Shown here: piece after piece, positions 17,754 through 26,214 of the stretch
Layout of the letters: each line of letters opens with the position of its first letter
Position numbering within the stretch: position 1 is the first letter of the stretch
DNA from: CAMCQY01 sp044370415
GTDB lineage: Bacteria; Planctomycetota; Planctomycetia; Pirellulales; UBA1268
DNA: 64,000 nt
Direction of reading: 5' to 3'
Assembly (NCBI GenBank): GCA_044370415.1
Contig: JBILVO010000004.1
Span: 1 to 64,000, forward strand
Position numbers and translations under genes: made by a program
The notes under the pieces: model-generated
The model's input: the letters and a program-made list of their open reading frames with translations, nothing else
Database searches by the model: none
What the model was told of the DNA's origin: nothing

Positions 17754-19751
17754 ATGGCTGGCAGCGTCATCCATCCCGCGCTCGTGAGATCGCTCGTTCT
17801 GGTGTCGTTGAGCGCCGCCGTGGCCGTCGGACAGCAGCCCGTCAGGCCGATTCCGCCGCCGGGCATCGAGGTGCCGGAGCAGGACGCCAAGCAGCTCGCG
17901 GAGGGCATCCGCCAGCTCGGCGGGCAGATCGAGATCCTCCGCAAGAAGCTCAAGGCCAAGCCCCGGCACCTGGCGCTCCTCCCCGACGTCGAGATCTTCC
18001 ACAAGTCGGCCGACTGGGCGCTGCGGCACCGCGAGTTCTTCGATCCCAAGCAGATCGCCGTCGCCAAGGAGCACGTCCTCCGCGGCATGCAGCGGGCGCA
18101 GGAACTCTTCGCCGGCAAGCCCTCGTGGACCAAGGCCACTGGGCTCGTCGTGCGGGGCTACGTCTCCGCGATCGACGGCTCCGTGCAGCCCTACGGACTC
18201 GAGGTCCCGGAGAACTGGAAGCCCGGGGAAAAGGCCGGCCGACGGCTCGACTTCTGGATGCACGGCCGCGGAGAGAAGCTCAGCGAGCTCGACTTCATCG
18301 AGCAGCGGCTGAAGAACAAGGGAGAGTTCGCGCCGCAGGATGCGTTCGTGCTGCACCTCTACGGCCGCTACTGCTGCGCCAACAAGTTCGCCGGCGAGGT
18401 GGATCTCTTCGAGGCGCTCGCCCACGCCCGCGATCACTACACGATCGACCCCGACAAGCTCGTGGTCCGCGGCTTTTCCATGGGCGGAGCCTCCTGCTGG
18501 CAGTTCGCCACGCACTTCGGCTCGCTGTGGGCGGCGGCCGCCCCGGGCGCCGGCTTCGCGGAGTCAAAGGAGTTTCTTCGCCTCGGCACGAGCCCCGAAA
18601 AACCGCTGCCCGCGGCATGGGAGCAGACGCTCTGGCGGTGGTACGACGCGACCGTCTACGCGGGCAATCTCGCCAACGTTCCCACGATCGCCTACTCCGG
18701 CGAGACCGACGGCCAGAAGCAGGCAGCCGACATCATGCTGAAGTTTCTCGATCAGGAAGGGCTCAGCGTGCCGCACGTCATCGGCCCGCAGACGGCCCAC
18801 AAGTACCACCCCGACTCGAAGCGGGAGATCGAGGAGTTTCTCGCGAAGGCGGTGGCCGACAGGAAGGCCGTGCCCGAGACGATTCGGTTCACGACCTACA
18901 CGCTGATCTACCCGAAGATGGGCTGGGTGGAGGCGGAGGGGCTGGAGCGGCACTGGGAGCGGGCCGACGTCGTGGCCAGCCTCGGCGCGGACGGCATCGA
19001 AGCCACGACCAAGAACGTCACGGCGCTCTGCCTGCACGCCGGCGAGCTGCCACGGTTTGCCGAAGCCAAGAAAATTCCGGTCGTGATCGACGGCGAACGG
19101 CTCGACGTGCCGGTCGAAGATGGCCAGGCGCAGCTGCACCGCGGAAAGGACGGGTGGCGGGCCGGGGCAACGCCGTCCGCCGGACTCCGCAAGCAGCCGG
19201 GGCTCTGCGGGCCGATCGATCATGCGTTCATGGCGCCGTTTGTGATGGTGAAACCCACGGGCAGGCCGCTCAACGAGAAGGTGGGGCGGTGGGTCGAGGC
19301 CGAGGCCGCCCATGCCGCCGACTTCTGGCGAAAGGTGTTTCGCGGCGACGCGCCGGTGAAGAACGACAAGGCCGTGAGCGAGGCCGACATCGAGCGGTGC
19401 AACCTCGTCCTCTGGGGCGACCCCTCGAGCAACGCGGTGCTCGGCCGCATCCTGCCGCAGCTCCCCATCGAATGGACCGGCAAGGAGCTGCGCATGAGCG
19501 GCGCCACTCACGACGCCGGCCACTGCGCGCCGGTGCTGATCTTTCCGAACCCGCTCAACCCGCGCCGCTACGTCGTGGTCAACAGCGGCGTCACGTTTCG
19601 CGAGGAGGCGCTGCTCAACAACGCCAACCAGATCCCGAAGCTGCCCGACTGGGCGGTGATCGACCTCGACAGCCCGCCCGACGCGGTCCGGCCCGGCAAG
19701 GTGCTCGACGCCGGGTTCTTCGACGAGCGGTGGGAGCTCGTCCGGCCCTGA
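17754..19751 (+). CDS. Exported alpha/beta hydrolase, prolyl-oligopeptidase-like
   Basis: A 665-residue protein with a signal peptide (LVRSLVLVSLSAAVAVGQQ). The middle contains an alpha/beta-hydrolase fold with nucleophile motif GFSMGGAS near residue 242. SGETDGQKQ (about 325) fits the acid region and TAHKY (about 349) may supply the histidine. The C-terminal 250 residues are a separate domain of unknown role. GGAG nine bases before ATG 17754 fixes the start over the longer frame at 17721. Related planctomycete proteins are annotated as S9-type peptidases or esterases; substrate cannot be told from sequence. Confidence 0.8.
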   Translation: MAGSVIHPALVRSLVLVSLSAAVAVGQQPVRPIPPPGIEVPEQDAKQLAEGIRQLGGQIEILRKKLKAKPRHLALLPDVEIFHKSADWALRHREFFDPKQIAVAKEHVLRGMQRAQELFAGKPSWTKATGLVVRGYVSAIDGSVQPYGLEVPENWKPGEKAGRRLDFWMHGRGEKLSELDFIEQRLKNKGEFAPQDAFVLHLYGRYCCANKFAGEVDLFEALAHARDHYTIDPDKLVVRGFSMGGASCWQFATHFGSLWAAAAPGAGFAESKEFLRLGTSPEKPLPAAWEQTLWRWYDATVYAGNLANVPTIAYSGETDGQKQAADIMLKFLDQEGLSVPHVIGPQTAHKYHPDSKREIEEFLAKAVADRKAVPETIRFTTYTLIYPKMGWVEAEGLERHWERADVVASLGADGIEATTKNVTALCLHAGELPRFAEAKKIPVVIDGERLDVPVEDGQAQLHRGKDGWRAGATPSAGLRKQPGLCGPIDHAFMAPFVMVKPTGRPLNEKVGRWVEAEAAHAADFWRKVFRGDAPVKNDKAVSEADIERCNLVLWGDPSSNAVLGRILPQLPIEWTGKELRMSGATHDAGHCAPVLIFPNPLNPRRYVVVNSGVTFREEALLNNANQIPKLPDWAVIDLDSPPDAVRPGKVLDAGFFDERWELVRP

Positions 19752-19763
19752 CGGCGACGCAGC

Positions 19764-20969
19764 CTACGCCCCGTACTTGCCGAACCGCAGTGCGTGGGCC
19801 ATCGCCAAGAGCATGAGGTGCTTCGCCGGAAACTGGCCGAACCCGCCCCGCAGGCACTCGCGCTCCGAAAATTTCTCGAGGCCGTCGGGCCGGCAGGTGT
19901 CGGCCACCAGCAGCGTCGGCACCGGGTGCCAGCTGTGGCTCTTGAGCCTGCTCGGGGTGGAGTGGTCGCCCGTGACGATGAGCACGTCGGGCTTGAGCTT
20001 CTCGATCCGCGGGATCGCCCGATCGAGCTCCTCGATCCGCTTCACCTTCTGCTCGAAGGCGCCGTCCTCGCCGGTCGAGTCGGTGTACTTGAAGTGCAGG
20101 AAGAAGAAGTCGTAATCCTTCCAGCACTTCTCCAGGGCGTCGATCTGTTCGTCAAGCGACTGGGCCTTGCCCACGAGTGTCATGCCGGCCAGCTGGGCCA
20201 GCCCCTTGTACATGGGATAGACGGCGATCGCAGCGGCCCGCAGGCCGTAGAGGTCGAGGTAGCTCGGCAGCTGCGGCTTGGCGGCGAAGCCGCGGAGCAC
20301 CATGCCGTTGGCCTTCTTCTCGTCGGCCAGGATCGCCCGGGCCTGCCGCACGAACTCCTTGGCGACCTCGGCGGTCCGCTGCGCCGCGGGGGAGACCGCG
20401 ACCGGATCGAGCGGCGCCACGCCGATGGCCTGCGGGTCGGTGTCGGCGACCGCGCCGTCGAGCCCCTTGCCACGGAACACGACCACGAAGCGGTGCTCCT
20501 TCACGGGCTTCACGAACGTCTCCACGCCGGTGATCTTCACGCCCTGGAGCCGCTCGACCACCTTGAAGCTCTCGTCGGAGGGGATCCGCCCCGCGCGGCG
20601 ATCGCTGATCAGGCCGGCGGAATCGAGCGTGCAGAAGTTGCCCCGCGCGGCCACGTCGTCGGGTCCGAGCTCGAAGCCGATGCCGGTCGCCTCGAGCGCA
20701 CCGCGGCCGATCTTGAAGGCGAGCGGGTCGTAGCCGAAGAGCCCGAGGTGGCCCGGCCCCGACCCGGGAGTGATGCCGGGCAGCACCGGCACGCTCAGGC
20801 CGCTGGTGCCGCGGCGGGCCAGGGCGTCGAGGTGGGGCGTCGTGGCGGTCTCGAGTTCCGTCCTGCCGCCCGGCTCCATCGGCAGCCCGCCGAGGCCGTC
20901 GGCGACCAGCATCACGATCTTCGAGCCGTTCTTCTCGACCAAGTCCCGCACCAGCTCATGCTCTGTCAC
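19764..20969 (-). CDS. apgM: 2,3-bisphosphoglycerate-independent phosphoglycerate mutase, archaeal type
   Basis: A 401-residue enzyme interconverting 3- and 2-phosphoglycerate in glycolysis. The alkaline-phosphatase superfamily metal site is visible: MLVADGLGG at the N terminus, the serine region PGSGPGHLGLFGYDP, DSTGEDG, and VTGDHSTPS with the later HSWHP. Length and motifs fit the ApgM branch rather than the 510-residue GpmI. The start is GTG at 20969, with GAGGAG about 10 bases upstream; the longer frame to 21656 is spurious. Transcribed convergently with the hydrolase, 12 bases apart. Confidence 0.93.
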   Translation of the reverse strand: MTEHELVRDLVEKNGSKIVMLVADGLGGLPMEPGGRTELETATTPHLDALARRGTSGLSVPVLPGITPGSGPGHLGLFGYDPLAFKIGRGALEATGIGFELGPDDVAARGNFCTLDSAGLISDRRAGRIPSDESFKVVERLQGVKITGVETFVKPVKEHRFVVVFRGKGLDGAVADTDPQAIGVAPLDPVAVSPAAQRTAEVAKEFVRQARAILADEKKANGMVLRGFAAKPQLPSYLDLYGLRAAAIAVYPMYKGLAQLAGMTLVGKAQSLDEQIDALEKCWKDYDFFFLHFKYTDSTGEDGAFEQKVKRIEELDRAIPRIEKLKPDVLIVTGDHSTPSRLKSHSWHPVPTLLVADTCRPDGLEKFSERECLRGGFGQFPAKHLMLLAMAHALRFGKYGA

Positions 20970-21052
20970 GATTGGCAACTCCTCAGGGTGAGCCAAGGTT
21001 TTCGGCCGTTTGCCCGCCGCCTGCAAGAGGCGCGGGCGGTTCGCGGGAGGGA

Positions 21053-21508
21053 TCAGTCGCCGGCAGTCGGGCCGGGGCAGGCGTCCACGGCCCGCCGCAG
21101 CGCGAATCGCGTGGCGACGTGCAGGAGGAACCCGACGGGACCGGCCAGAAACGTGAACACGAGCGCGATCGTGCGGATGGGCCAGGGGAGGCCGAGCCGG
21201 ACGGCATCCCTGGCGATCCACGCCCCCACGACCATGTCGAACACGAGATAGTGCGTCCAGGCTGCGGCGAACACCCAGTCGTCGGCGAACACAGCCCGCA
21301 GGCCGGTGAGCGTCATGACGTCGTCCGGCGGCGGGCCGTTCTCCGCGAGCTTCCAGCCGATCACGGCGGCGTAGGCCGCCGCCAGCAGCCCGGGCACGAG
21401 CACAGCGCAGAGCGTGTGAGAGACGAACCTCCGGCCCGGCGCGGCCACCAGGACGATCCAGGCGAGCAGGGCGACGGTGTTCGTGACCTGAAAAAAGAGC
21501 TGGGGCAT
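21053..21508 (-). CDS. ABA4-like family membrane protein
   Basis: A 151-residue four-helix membrane protein (start ATG 21508; GTG 21520 possible). The pattern matches the ABA4-like family, named for a plant chloroplast protein needed for neoxanthin formation: NTVALLAWIVLVAAP, VFADDWVFAAAWTHYLVFDMVVGAWIARD (given here in part), GLPWPIRTIALVFTFLAGPV. The bacterial role is not known. It lies 83 bases upstream of the phosphoglycerate mutase on the same strand and may share its transcript. Confidence 0.75.
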   Translation of the reverse strand: MPQLFFQVTNTVALLAWIVLVAAPGRRFVSHTLCAVLVPGLLAAAYAAVIGWKLAENGPPPDDVMTLTGLRAVFADDWVFAAAWTHYLVFDMVVGAWIARDAVRLGLPWPIRTIALVFTFLAGPVGFLLHVATRFALRRAVDACPGPTAGD

Positions 21509-21603
21509 GGCTGCATCCACTACAACTGCGTCTGCGATGATGACGGCGCCGCCCCACAGAGACTATCCTCCCGCCGCCCCAGCCGACACCGTTGCCCGCC
21601 GCG

Positions 21604-22863
21604 ATGAGCGTCATTCGCCCCAAGCCGCCCGAGGATCCGATCGAGTACGCCCCCACGGCTCGCGCGGCCGCGTCCGGGGCGGCGGAAGCGTCCGCGGTGC
21701 CGATCGACGCGCTCGTGCACGCGCGGGAGGCGGCCGGCGACGATCCCGTGGTGCGGATTCCGGAGCAACTGCTCGCCGACTACAACGGCACGTCGGCCGG
21801 GCGGCCCGCCGGCCGGACGCGGGCCACGAGCGAGCTGTTCGCGATCCTGCAGGCGGCGCGCGGGATCCGCGACACGGTCGACCGCATGATCGTGGCGGGC
21901 GATGCCGGCGCCGTGCAGGCGGTGCGGGCGGTCTTCTCCTGCTGCTGCCATCCGTTCCACAACGAGCTCCCCCGCGGTGAGCGCGGAGGCCGGCCGCGGC
22001 TCTCGTTCGTGGGCCATCCCCTCGATGCTGACGCACTCCAGGGGCTCGTCGACCTCGTCGCCCCGGCGGGTGCGGCCCGGACGGGAGACCTGCTGGAGCA
22101 ATGGGGCGTCGTGCTCTGCGCCGGTGACGACGAGTCACCGGCGGCGCGGCTCCTGCCACGGCTGCTCGCCCGGTCCGTCGGCGACGATCCCTCGCGGACC
22201 GCCGATCGCGTCGCCACGGTCCTGCGGCCGGCCTCCTCCGACGGTGACGTCGCCCATGTCGCACATGTCGCCCATGTCACGCAGGCCGTCGGCAGCCGGC
22301 ACGCGTTCGTGATGCCCGACGTCGCCGGTGAGCGCGGCGTGTTCACGGCCGCCTGCCTGCTCCCTCTGGCGATCGTGGGCATCGACGTGGTGCGGCTCCT
22401 GCAGGGGGCCGTCCTGATGAATCGTCGATTCCGGGAGGCGGCGGCCGATCTGAATCCGGCGCTGCAGTGCGCCGCGGTCTCCCGCCTCGCGGGCCGGCGG
22501 GGGCACGCGCCGCCACGGCTCGTCTCGCCCGATACGGATCGGCTGTTCGAACTCGCGCGCTGGCACGAGCTGCTCGCGACCGGCCACGCCGGCGCCGCGG
22601 CGGTCGAGGCCGCGGCCCAGGTCACGCTGCTCCGCGCCGGCGCGCCGCGGCGCGATCCCGAGGCGGCGGTGCCTCTGGCGACCGCGGGCGGCTTCGTCCG
22701 CGGACGCGATGGTGCCTCCGCCCCGCAGCCGACGACGGCCGCCGGCGTCGGTCCGCATGTCGCCGCCGTCGTCCACCTGCCGCGGATCGACGAGCATGCG
22801 ATCGGCCAGCTGTTGCAGATGCACCTGCTGGCGGCCGTCGTGGAGGAGCGGCTCCCCGACTGA
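21604..22863 (+). CDS. Degenerate phosphoglucose-isomerase homologue (likely pseudoenzyme)
   Basis: A 419-residue protein with the outline of bacterial phosphoglucose isomerase but without its active-site signatures. Family-like stretches are RIPEQLLADY, CCCHPFHNELPRGERGGRPR, VFTAACLLPLAIVGIDVVRL and IGQLLQMHLLAAVVEERL. The glycine-rich GGS segment is replaced by AGDAGAVQAVRA. The Ser/Thr phosphate loop (SKSGGT-like) is replaced by CAGDDESPAA. The protein stops before the C-terminal QxGVExxK signature. A 9-bp tandem (AHVAHVAHV) lies near residue 220. The frame is open throughout, so it is probably a maintained divergent paralogue and not a recent pseudogene. Start ATG 21604. Confidence 0.7.
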   Translation: MSVIRPKPPEDPIEYAPTARAAASGAAEASAVPIDALVHAREAAGDDPVVRIPEQLLADYNGTSAGRPAGRTRATSELFAILQAARGIRDTVDRMIVAGDAGAVQAVRAVFSCCCHPFHNELPRGERGGRPRLSFVGHPLDADALQGLVDLVAPAGAARTGDLLEQWGVVLCAGDDESPAARLLPRLLARSVGDDPSRTADRVATVLRPASSDGDVAHVAHVAHVTQAVGSRHAFVMPDVAGERGVFTAACLLPLAIVGIDVVRLLQGAVLMNRRFREAAADLNPALQCAAVSRLAGRRGHAPPRLVSPDTDRLFELARWHELLATGHAGAAAVEAAAQVTLLRAGAPRRDPEAAVPLATAGGFVRGRDGASAPQPTTAAGVGPHVAAVVHLPRIDEHAIGQLLQMHLLAAVVEERLPD

Positions 22864-22950
22864 GCGCCGCCGGGTATATTCCGCCACGCCGCGGCGGACG
22901 ACCGCAGCGACGGCCGCAACGCCTCGAGGCCAGCCCTGGAGACCCATCGC

Positions 22951-23655
22951 ATGTCGATCTCGCTCACCTGGACGGGACACGCCACCTGGCTCGTCGACAC
23001 CGGCGCGGGCGTCCTGCTCGTCGACCCGTTCTTCGACGAGTGCCCGACCGCGTCGATGAAGGCCGCCGACGTCGCTTGCGACGCCATCCTCGTCACACAC
23101 GGCCACTTCGACCACGTGGCCGACCTCGTCGCCATCGCCAAGCGGACGCGGGCCCGCGTCCACTGCAACTGGGAGATCGGCCAGTGGCTCGGCCGGCAGG
23201 GGATCGACGCCGTGCAGCCGATGAATCTCGGCGGCCGCGCGATGGTGCCGGGCGGGACCGCGCGGATGGAGATCGCGCACCACTCGTCGAGCCTGCCGGA
23301 CGGCACCTACGGCGGCACCGCGGCCGGCTGGGTGCTCGACGTCGGCGGCCTGCGGCTCTACTTCGCCGGTGACACCGCGCTCTTCTCAGACATGGCGCGG
23401 ATCGGCCGGCCGCACGACGGCGGTCGGATCGACGCGGCCGTGCTGCCGATCGGCGACCTCTTCACGATGGGGCCCGACGATTCGCTGGAGGCGATCCGCC
23501 TGCTGGCGCCGCGGATCGTGCTGCCGAGCCACTACGGCACCTGGCCGCCGATCGCGCAGGACGCGGCCGCCTGGGCGGCGCGGGTCCGCGAGGCCGGGAT
23601 CGCCGAACCACGGGTGCTCTTACCGGGCCAGTCGACCACCATCAGCCGCGGCTGA
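22951..23655 (+). CDS. UPF0173-family metal-dependent hydrolase
   Basis: A 234-residue metallo-beta-lactamase-fold protein. The metal-binding motif is HGHFDH near residue 51. Further ligands are likely in AHHSS, FAGDTALF and PSHYGTWPP. Length and motifs fit the UPF0173 (UlaG-like) group, whose physiological substrate is mostly unknown. TATATT at 22875-22880 may be a -10 element. It stands alone downstream of the isomerase-like gene. Confidence 0.88.
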   Translation: MSISLTWTGHATWLVDTGAGVLLVDPFFDECPTASMKAADVACDAILVTHGHFDHVADLVAIAKRTRARVHCNWEIGQWLGRQGIDAVQPMNLGGRAMVPGGTARMEIAHHSSSLPDGTYGGTAAGWVLDVGGLRLYFAGDTALFSDMARIGRPHDGGRIDAAVLPIGDLFTMGPDDSLEAIRLLAPRIVLPSHYGTWPPIAQDAAAWAARVREAGIAEPRVLLPGQSTTISRG

Positions 23656-23708
23656 GGCAGTTGCCAGACTTGCTTCGAGCCATTGCCACGCCCTCGTCGA
23701 ATACGCGA

Positions 23709-23839
23709 GGGGCTGCCCGTGCCCCGGGAGCCGGCCTTGGCAGCCAGCGGAGACAGGATGTCGGAGCGCAGCCGGCATGGAGTGAGCGGAGGGCAGGATG
23801 CCCGGAGCGAACGTCCGGCGATGGGGCACGGGCAGCCCC
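23709..23839. repeat. Exact 17-bp inverted repeat, 97 bases between arms
   Basis: Bases 23709-23725 (GGGGCTGCCCGTGCCCC) and 23823-23839 are exact reverse complements. They lie in the 243-base gap between two convergent genes. The 97 bases between them encode nothing convincing. This could be a REP/BIME-like unit or a small non-autonomous element; no target duplication is evident. Confidence 0.6.
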
Positions 23840-23898
23840 GGCTCGCGCCGTCTCGTCATGAGACGGAGAACCCACCGTGGCGTTTCGTCAGCGAATCG

Positions 23899-24297
23899 CT
23901 AAGACGGCTTCGTCCCCGGCAGTTCGACCGGCTTCGCGGGCGGCACGCGCACCTCCACCATGCCGTCGGCGACGCGGGTCTCGAAGACGTCGACCCGCAG
24001 CTTCGGGTTGTCGCACCAGGCACCGTCGCACAGCCGGAACCGCCAGGCATGCCACGGGCACGTCACCACGCCGTCCACCATCGGCCCGGAGCCGAGCGAC
24101 GCCCCCATGTGCGGGCAGAGGTCGTCGATCGCCGAGTAGTCGCGGCCGTCGAAGAACACCGCCACGAGCCGGCCGGACACCTCGTAGACCCGGCCCTCGC
24201 CGGCCGGAATCTCGCCGGACCGCGCCACGCGCGTGAACGGGACCGCGGCGGGATCGGCGGCGCCATCGGCGCCGGTTGGTGCAGGGTCGCTCGACAT
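23899..24297 (-). CDS. Rieske [2Fe-2S] ferredoxin, NirD-like
   Basis: A 132-residue soluble Rieske protein. Cluster ligands are CPHMG (about residue 74) and CPWHAW (about 92), that is C-x-H and C-x2-H. There is no signal peptide or membrane anchor, so it is cytoplasmic, probably delivering electrons to an oxygenase or reductase. The start at 24297 follows loss of domain similarity in the longer frame. It is divergent from the HAD gene, 77 bases apart. No oxygenase is nearby. Confidence 0.9.
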   Translation of the reverse strand: MSSDPAPTGADGAADPAAVPFTRVARSGEIPAGEGRVYEVSGRLVAVFFDGRDYSAIDDLCPHMGASLGSGPMVDGVVTCPWHAWRFRLCDGAWCDNPKLRVDVFETRVADGMVEVRVPPAKPVELPGTKPS

Positions 24298-24374
24298 GCC
24301 CCCACATCTACCACAACGCCGCACGTCACGCACGCCGCAGCGCACGGTCGGCCGCGCCGGGTACGATTGTGGGC

Positions 24375-25310
24375 ATGCACGACGCCCCCGCCGTCCGCCG
24401 CCCGTCACGTCCCCGGCTGCTCGTCCTCGACGTCGACGGCACGCTCACCAACAGCCGCCACGAGGTCAGCGACGCGACCCGCCGCGCCGTGGCCCGCATC
24501 CGCGCCGCCGGCATCCGGGTGATGCTCGCCACCGGCCGCCGCTACCGCGACGCGATCCCCGTGGCGGAGTCGCTCGGCATCACCGAGCCGATCGTCACCG
24601 CGTCCGGCGCGCTCGTGAAGCGGCCGGGGGACCATGCCACGCTCTTCCGGGCCGAATTCGGCCCGGGAGTGCTGCCGGCCGTGCTCACCATGCTCGTCGC
24701 CGCGGGCCACGAGCCCGTGCTCTATTCAGACAGCTTCGCGCTCGGCTTCGACTTCCACTGCCGCCGACTCGGCGGGGAGGGGCAGGGGGGTGAGCATGCC
24801 CAGGGTAACGGCGGCCGGGGGCTCGACGAGTACCTCGATCGCAATCGCAGCCTGGCGAACGTGGTGCCCGACCTGCACTTGAGCCCGCCCGCGGGCGTGT
24901 TCGCCGGATTCACGATGGGCACACACGACGGCATGCTCGCACTCGAGCGGTCGCTCGACGATGCGTTTCCCGGCCGGCTCTCGCTGCACACCATCCGCAG
25001 CCCGCGGTACCGCGACTGGATGTGCGAGATCGCGCCCGCGGGCGTGACGAAGTGGTCGGGCATCCTCGCCCTGGCAGCGGGCTGGCGGATCGACCCCGCC
25101 GAGATCTGCGCCGTCGGCGACGACGTCAACGACCTGCCGATGATCCGCGGCGCCGGCCGCGGCATCGCGATGGGCAACGCACGACCGGAGGTTCAGGCTG
25201 CCGCCGACACGGTCGTGGGCAGCCACGACGAGGACGGCCTGGCGGATGTCGCGGACCTGCTCCTGACGGCCGGCCCGGGCGAACCCGAGCCCTCTGGGGC
25301 GTTTCCCTGA
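24375..25310 (+). CDS. Cof-type HAD-IIB family phosphatase
   Basis: A 311-residue phosphatase. HAD motif I is DVDGTLT near residue 19, motif II is ATGR, the lysine motif is in GVTKWSG, and motif III/IV is GDDVNDLPM. The type IIB cap domain carries a small Gly-rich insertion (GGEGQGGEHAQGNGG). The family acts on sugar phosphates and related phosphomonoesters; the actual substrate cannot be told. Start ATG 24375 removes a non-homologous leader. TACGAT at 24362-24367 is very close to the start and would imply a short leader if it is the -10. Confidence 0.88.
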   Translation: MHDAPAVRRPSRPRLLVLDVDGTLTNSRHEVSDATRRAVARIRAAGIRVMLATGRRYRDAIPVAESLGITEPIVTASGALVKRPGDHATLFRAEFGPGVLPAVLTMLVAAGHEPVLYSDSFALGFDFHCRRLGGEGQGGEHAQGNGGRGLDEYLDRNRSLANVVPDLHLSPPAGVFAGFTMGTHDGMLALERSLDDAFPGRLSLHTIRSPRYRDWMCEIAPAGVTKWSGILALAAGWRIDPAEICAVGDDVNDLPMIRGAGRGIAMGNARPEVQAAADTVVGSHDEDGLADVADLLLTAGPGEPEPSGAFP

Positions 25311-25698
25311 GAACGCCTCCGAGTTTCCTGGCTTGTTCTGGCAGCAGTGATCACAGCCGGGCCGGCAGAAGTCTCCTCGCGGGATGATGTCGCGCGACGT
25401 GCTTTCACGCCGCATACGCCTTGGACACGCGAAATCCTCCACGCTCGTCGAGCTTCCGCAGATCCCGGCTGGCACTTTTTCCGCTGGCACGCGTCCGCCC
25501 CGTCCGCCCAGATCGCCCTGCCTCCCGCGGCGGGGCATGAATCGCACGCATCACGAGGCCGCGAACGAGAACGGGGGGCCAGTTGGGTTGAAGCGATCGG
25601 CCCCGGTCCGTACTGTCCCGCGCCGTCCCTCTGCCCCGGTTCGCGATCGGTCCCCGTTACCGGCAGTCCCAACCCGGCAGCCCCAGCGCAGCGCCCTC
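25311..25698 (+). other. Intergenic region upstream of hypothetical pair
   Basis: About 390 bases. Open frames cross it because of high GC, but the two real genes downstream begin at 25699 and 26211. I see no RNA structure or clear promoter, only moderate-GC stretches near 25320-25480. Confidence 0.4.
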
Positions 25699-26214
25699 AT
25701 GGACATCGCCATCCACCGCCCCCGCACCGCCTGTGCCCGGTCGGGCCGGCAGTTCGTCGCCGGCGAGCCGTTCTTCTCGGCGCTGGTGCGGTCGCAGGGC
25801 AGCCTGGAGCGGCTCGACTTCGCGGACGCCGCCTGGTCCGGACCGCCCGACAACACGCTCGCCTGGTGGCGGTCGACCTATCCGGCGACCACCTCGTCAG
25901 GCGCAGCCCTCGCGCCGGTCGACGTGCTGCTCGACGTGGTCGAGGAGCTCGACGGCGACGGCGACGCGGCCCTCCGCTACCTCGTGTCGCTCGAACTGGT
26001 CCGCCGCCGCGTGCTGCGGTTCGTCGATCATCCCGGCCCGCCCGTGGGGGAGGAGCCGTCGCCGGGCGACCCCGACGCATCGCAGCACGTCGTCCTCGCC
26101 TGCCGCCGACGGGATCGCGAATACCGCGTGCGGGTCGTGTCTCCGGCGGAGGCGGCGGCCACGGGCGTCGAGGAGCGGCTCACGGCGCTGTTGTGGAGCG
26201 GAGGTGCCGCATGA
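25699..26214 (+). CDS. Conserved hypothetical protein
   Basis: A 171-residue soluble protein with no signal peptide or membrane segment and no domain I recognise. The beginning (SGRQFVAGEPFFSALVR) and the segment LAWWRSTYP look like a small beta-rich fold, followed by an acidic helical stretch (VDVLLDVVEELDGDGDAALRY). It overlaps the next gene by four bases (ATGA), so the two products probably work together. The start at 25699 is the first ATG after the frame gains a protein-like composition. Confidence 0.6.
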   Translation: MDIAIHRPRTACARSGRQFVAGEPFFSALVRSQGSLERLDFADAAWSGPPDNTLAWWRSTYPATTSSGAALAPVDVLLDVVEELDGDGDAALRYLVSLELVRRRVLRFVDHPGPPVGEEPSPGDPDASQHVVLACRRRDREYRVRVVSPAEAAATGVEERLTALLWSGGAA

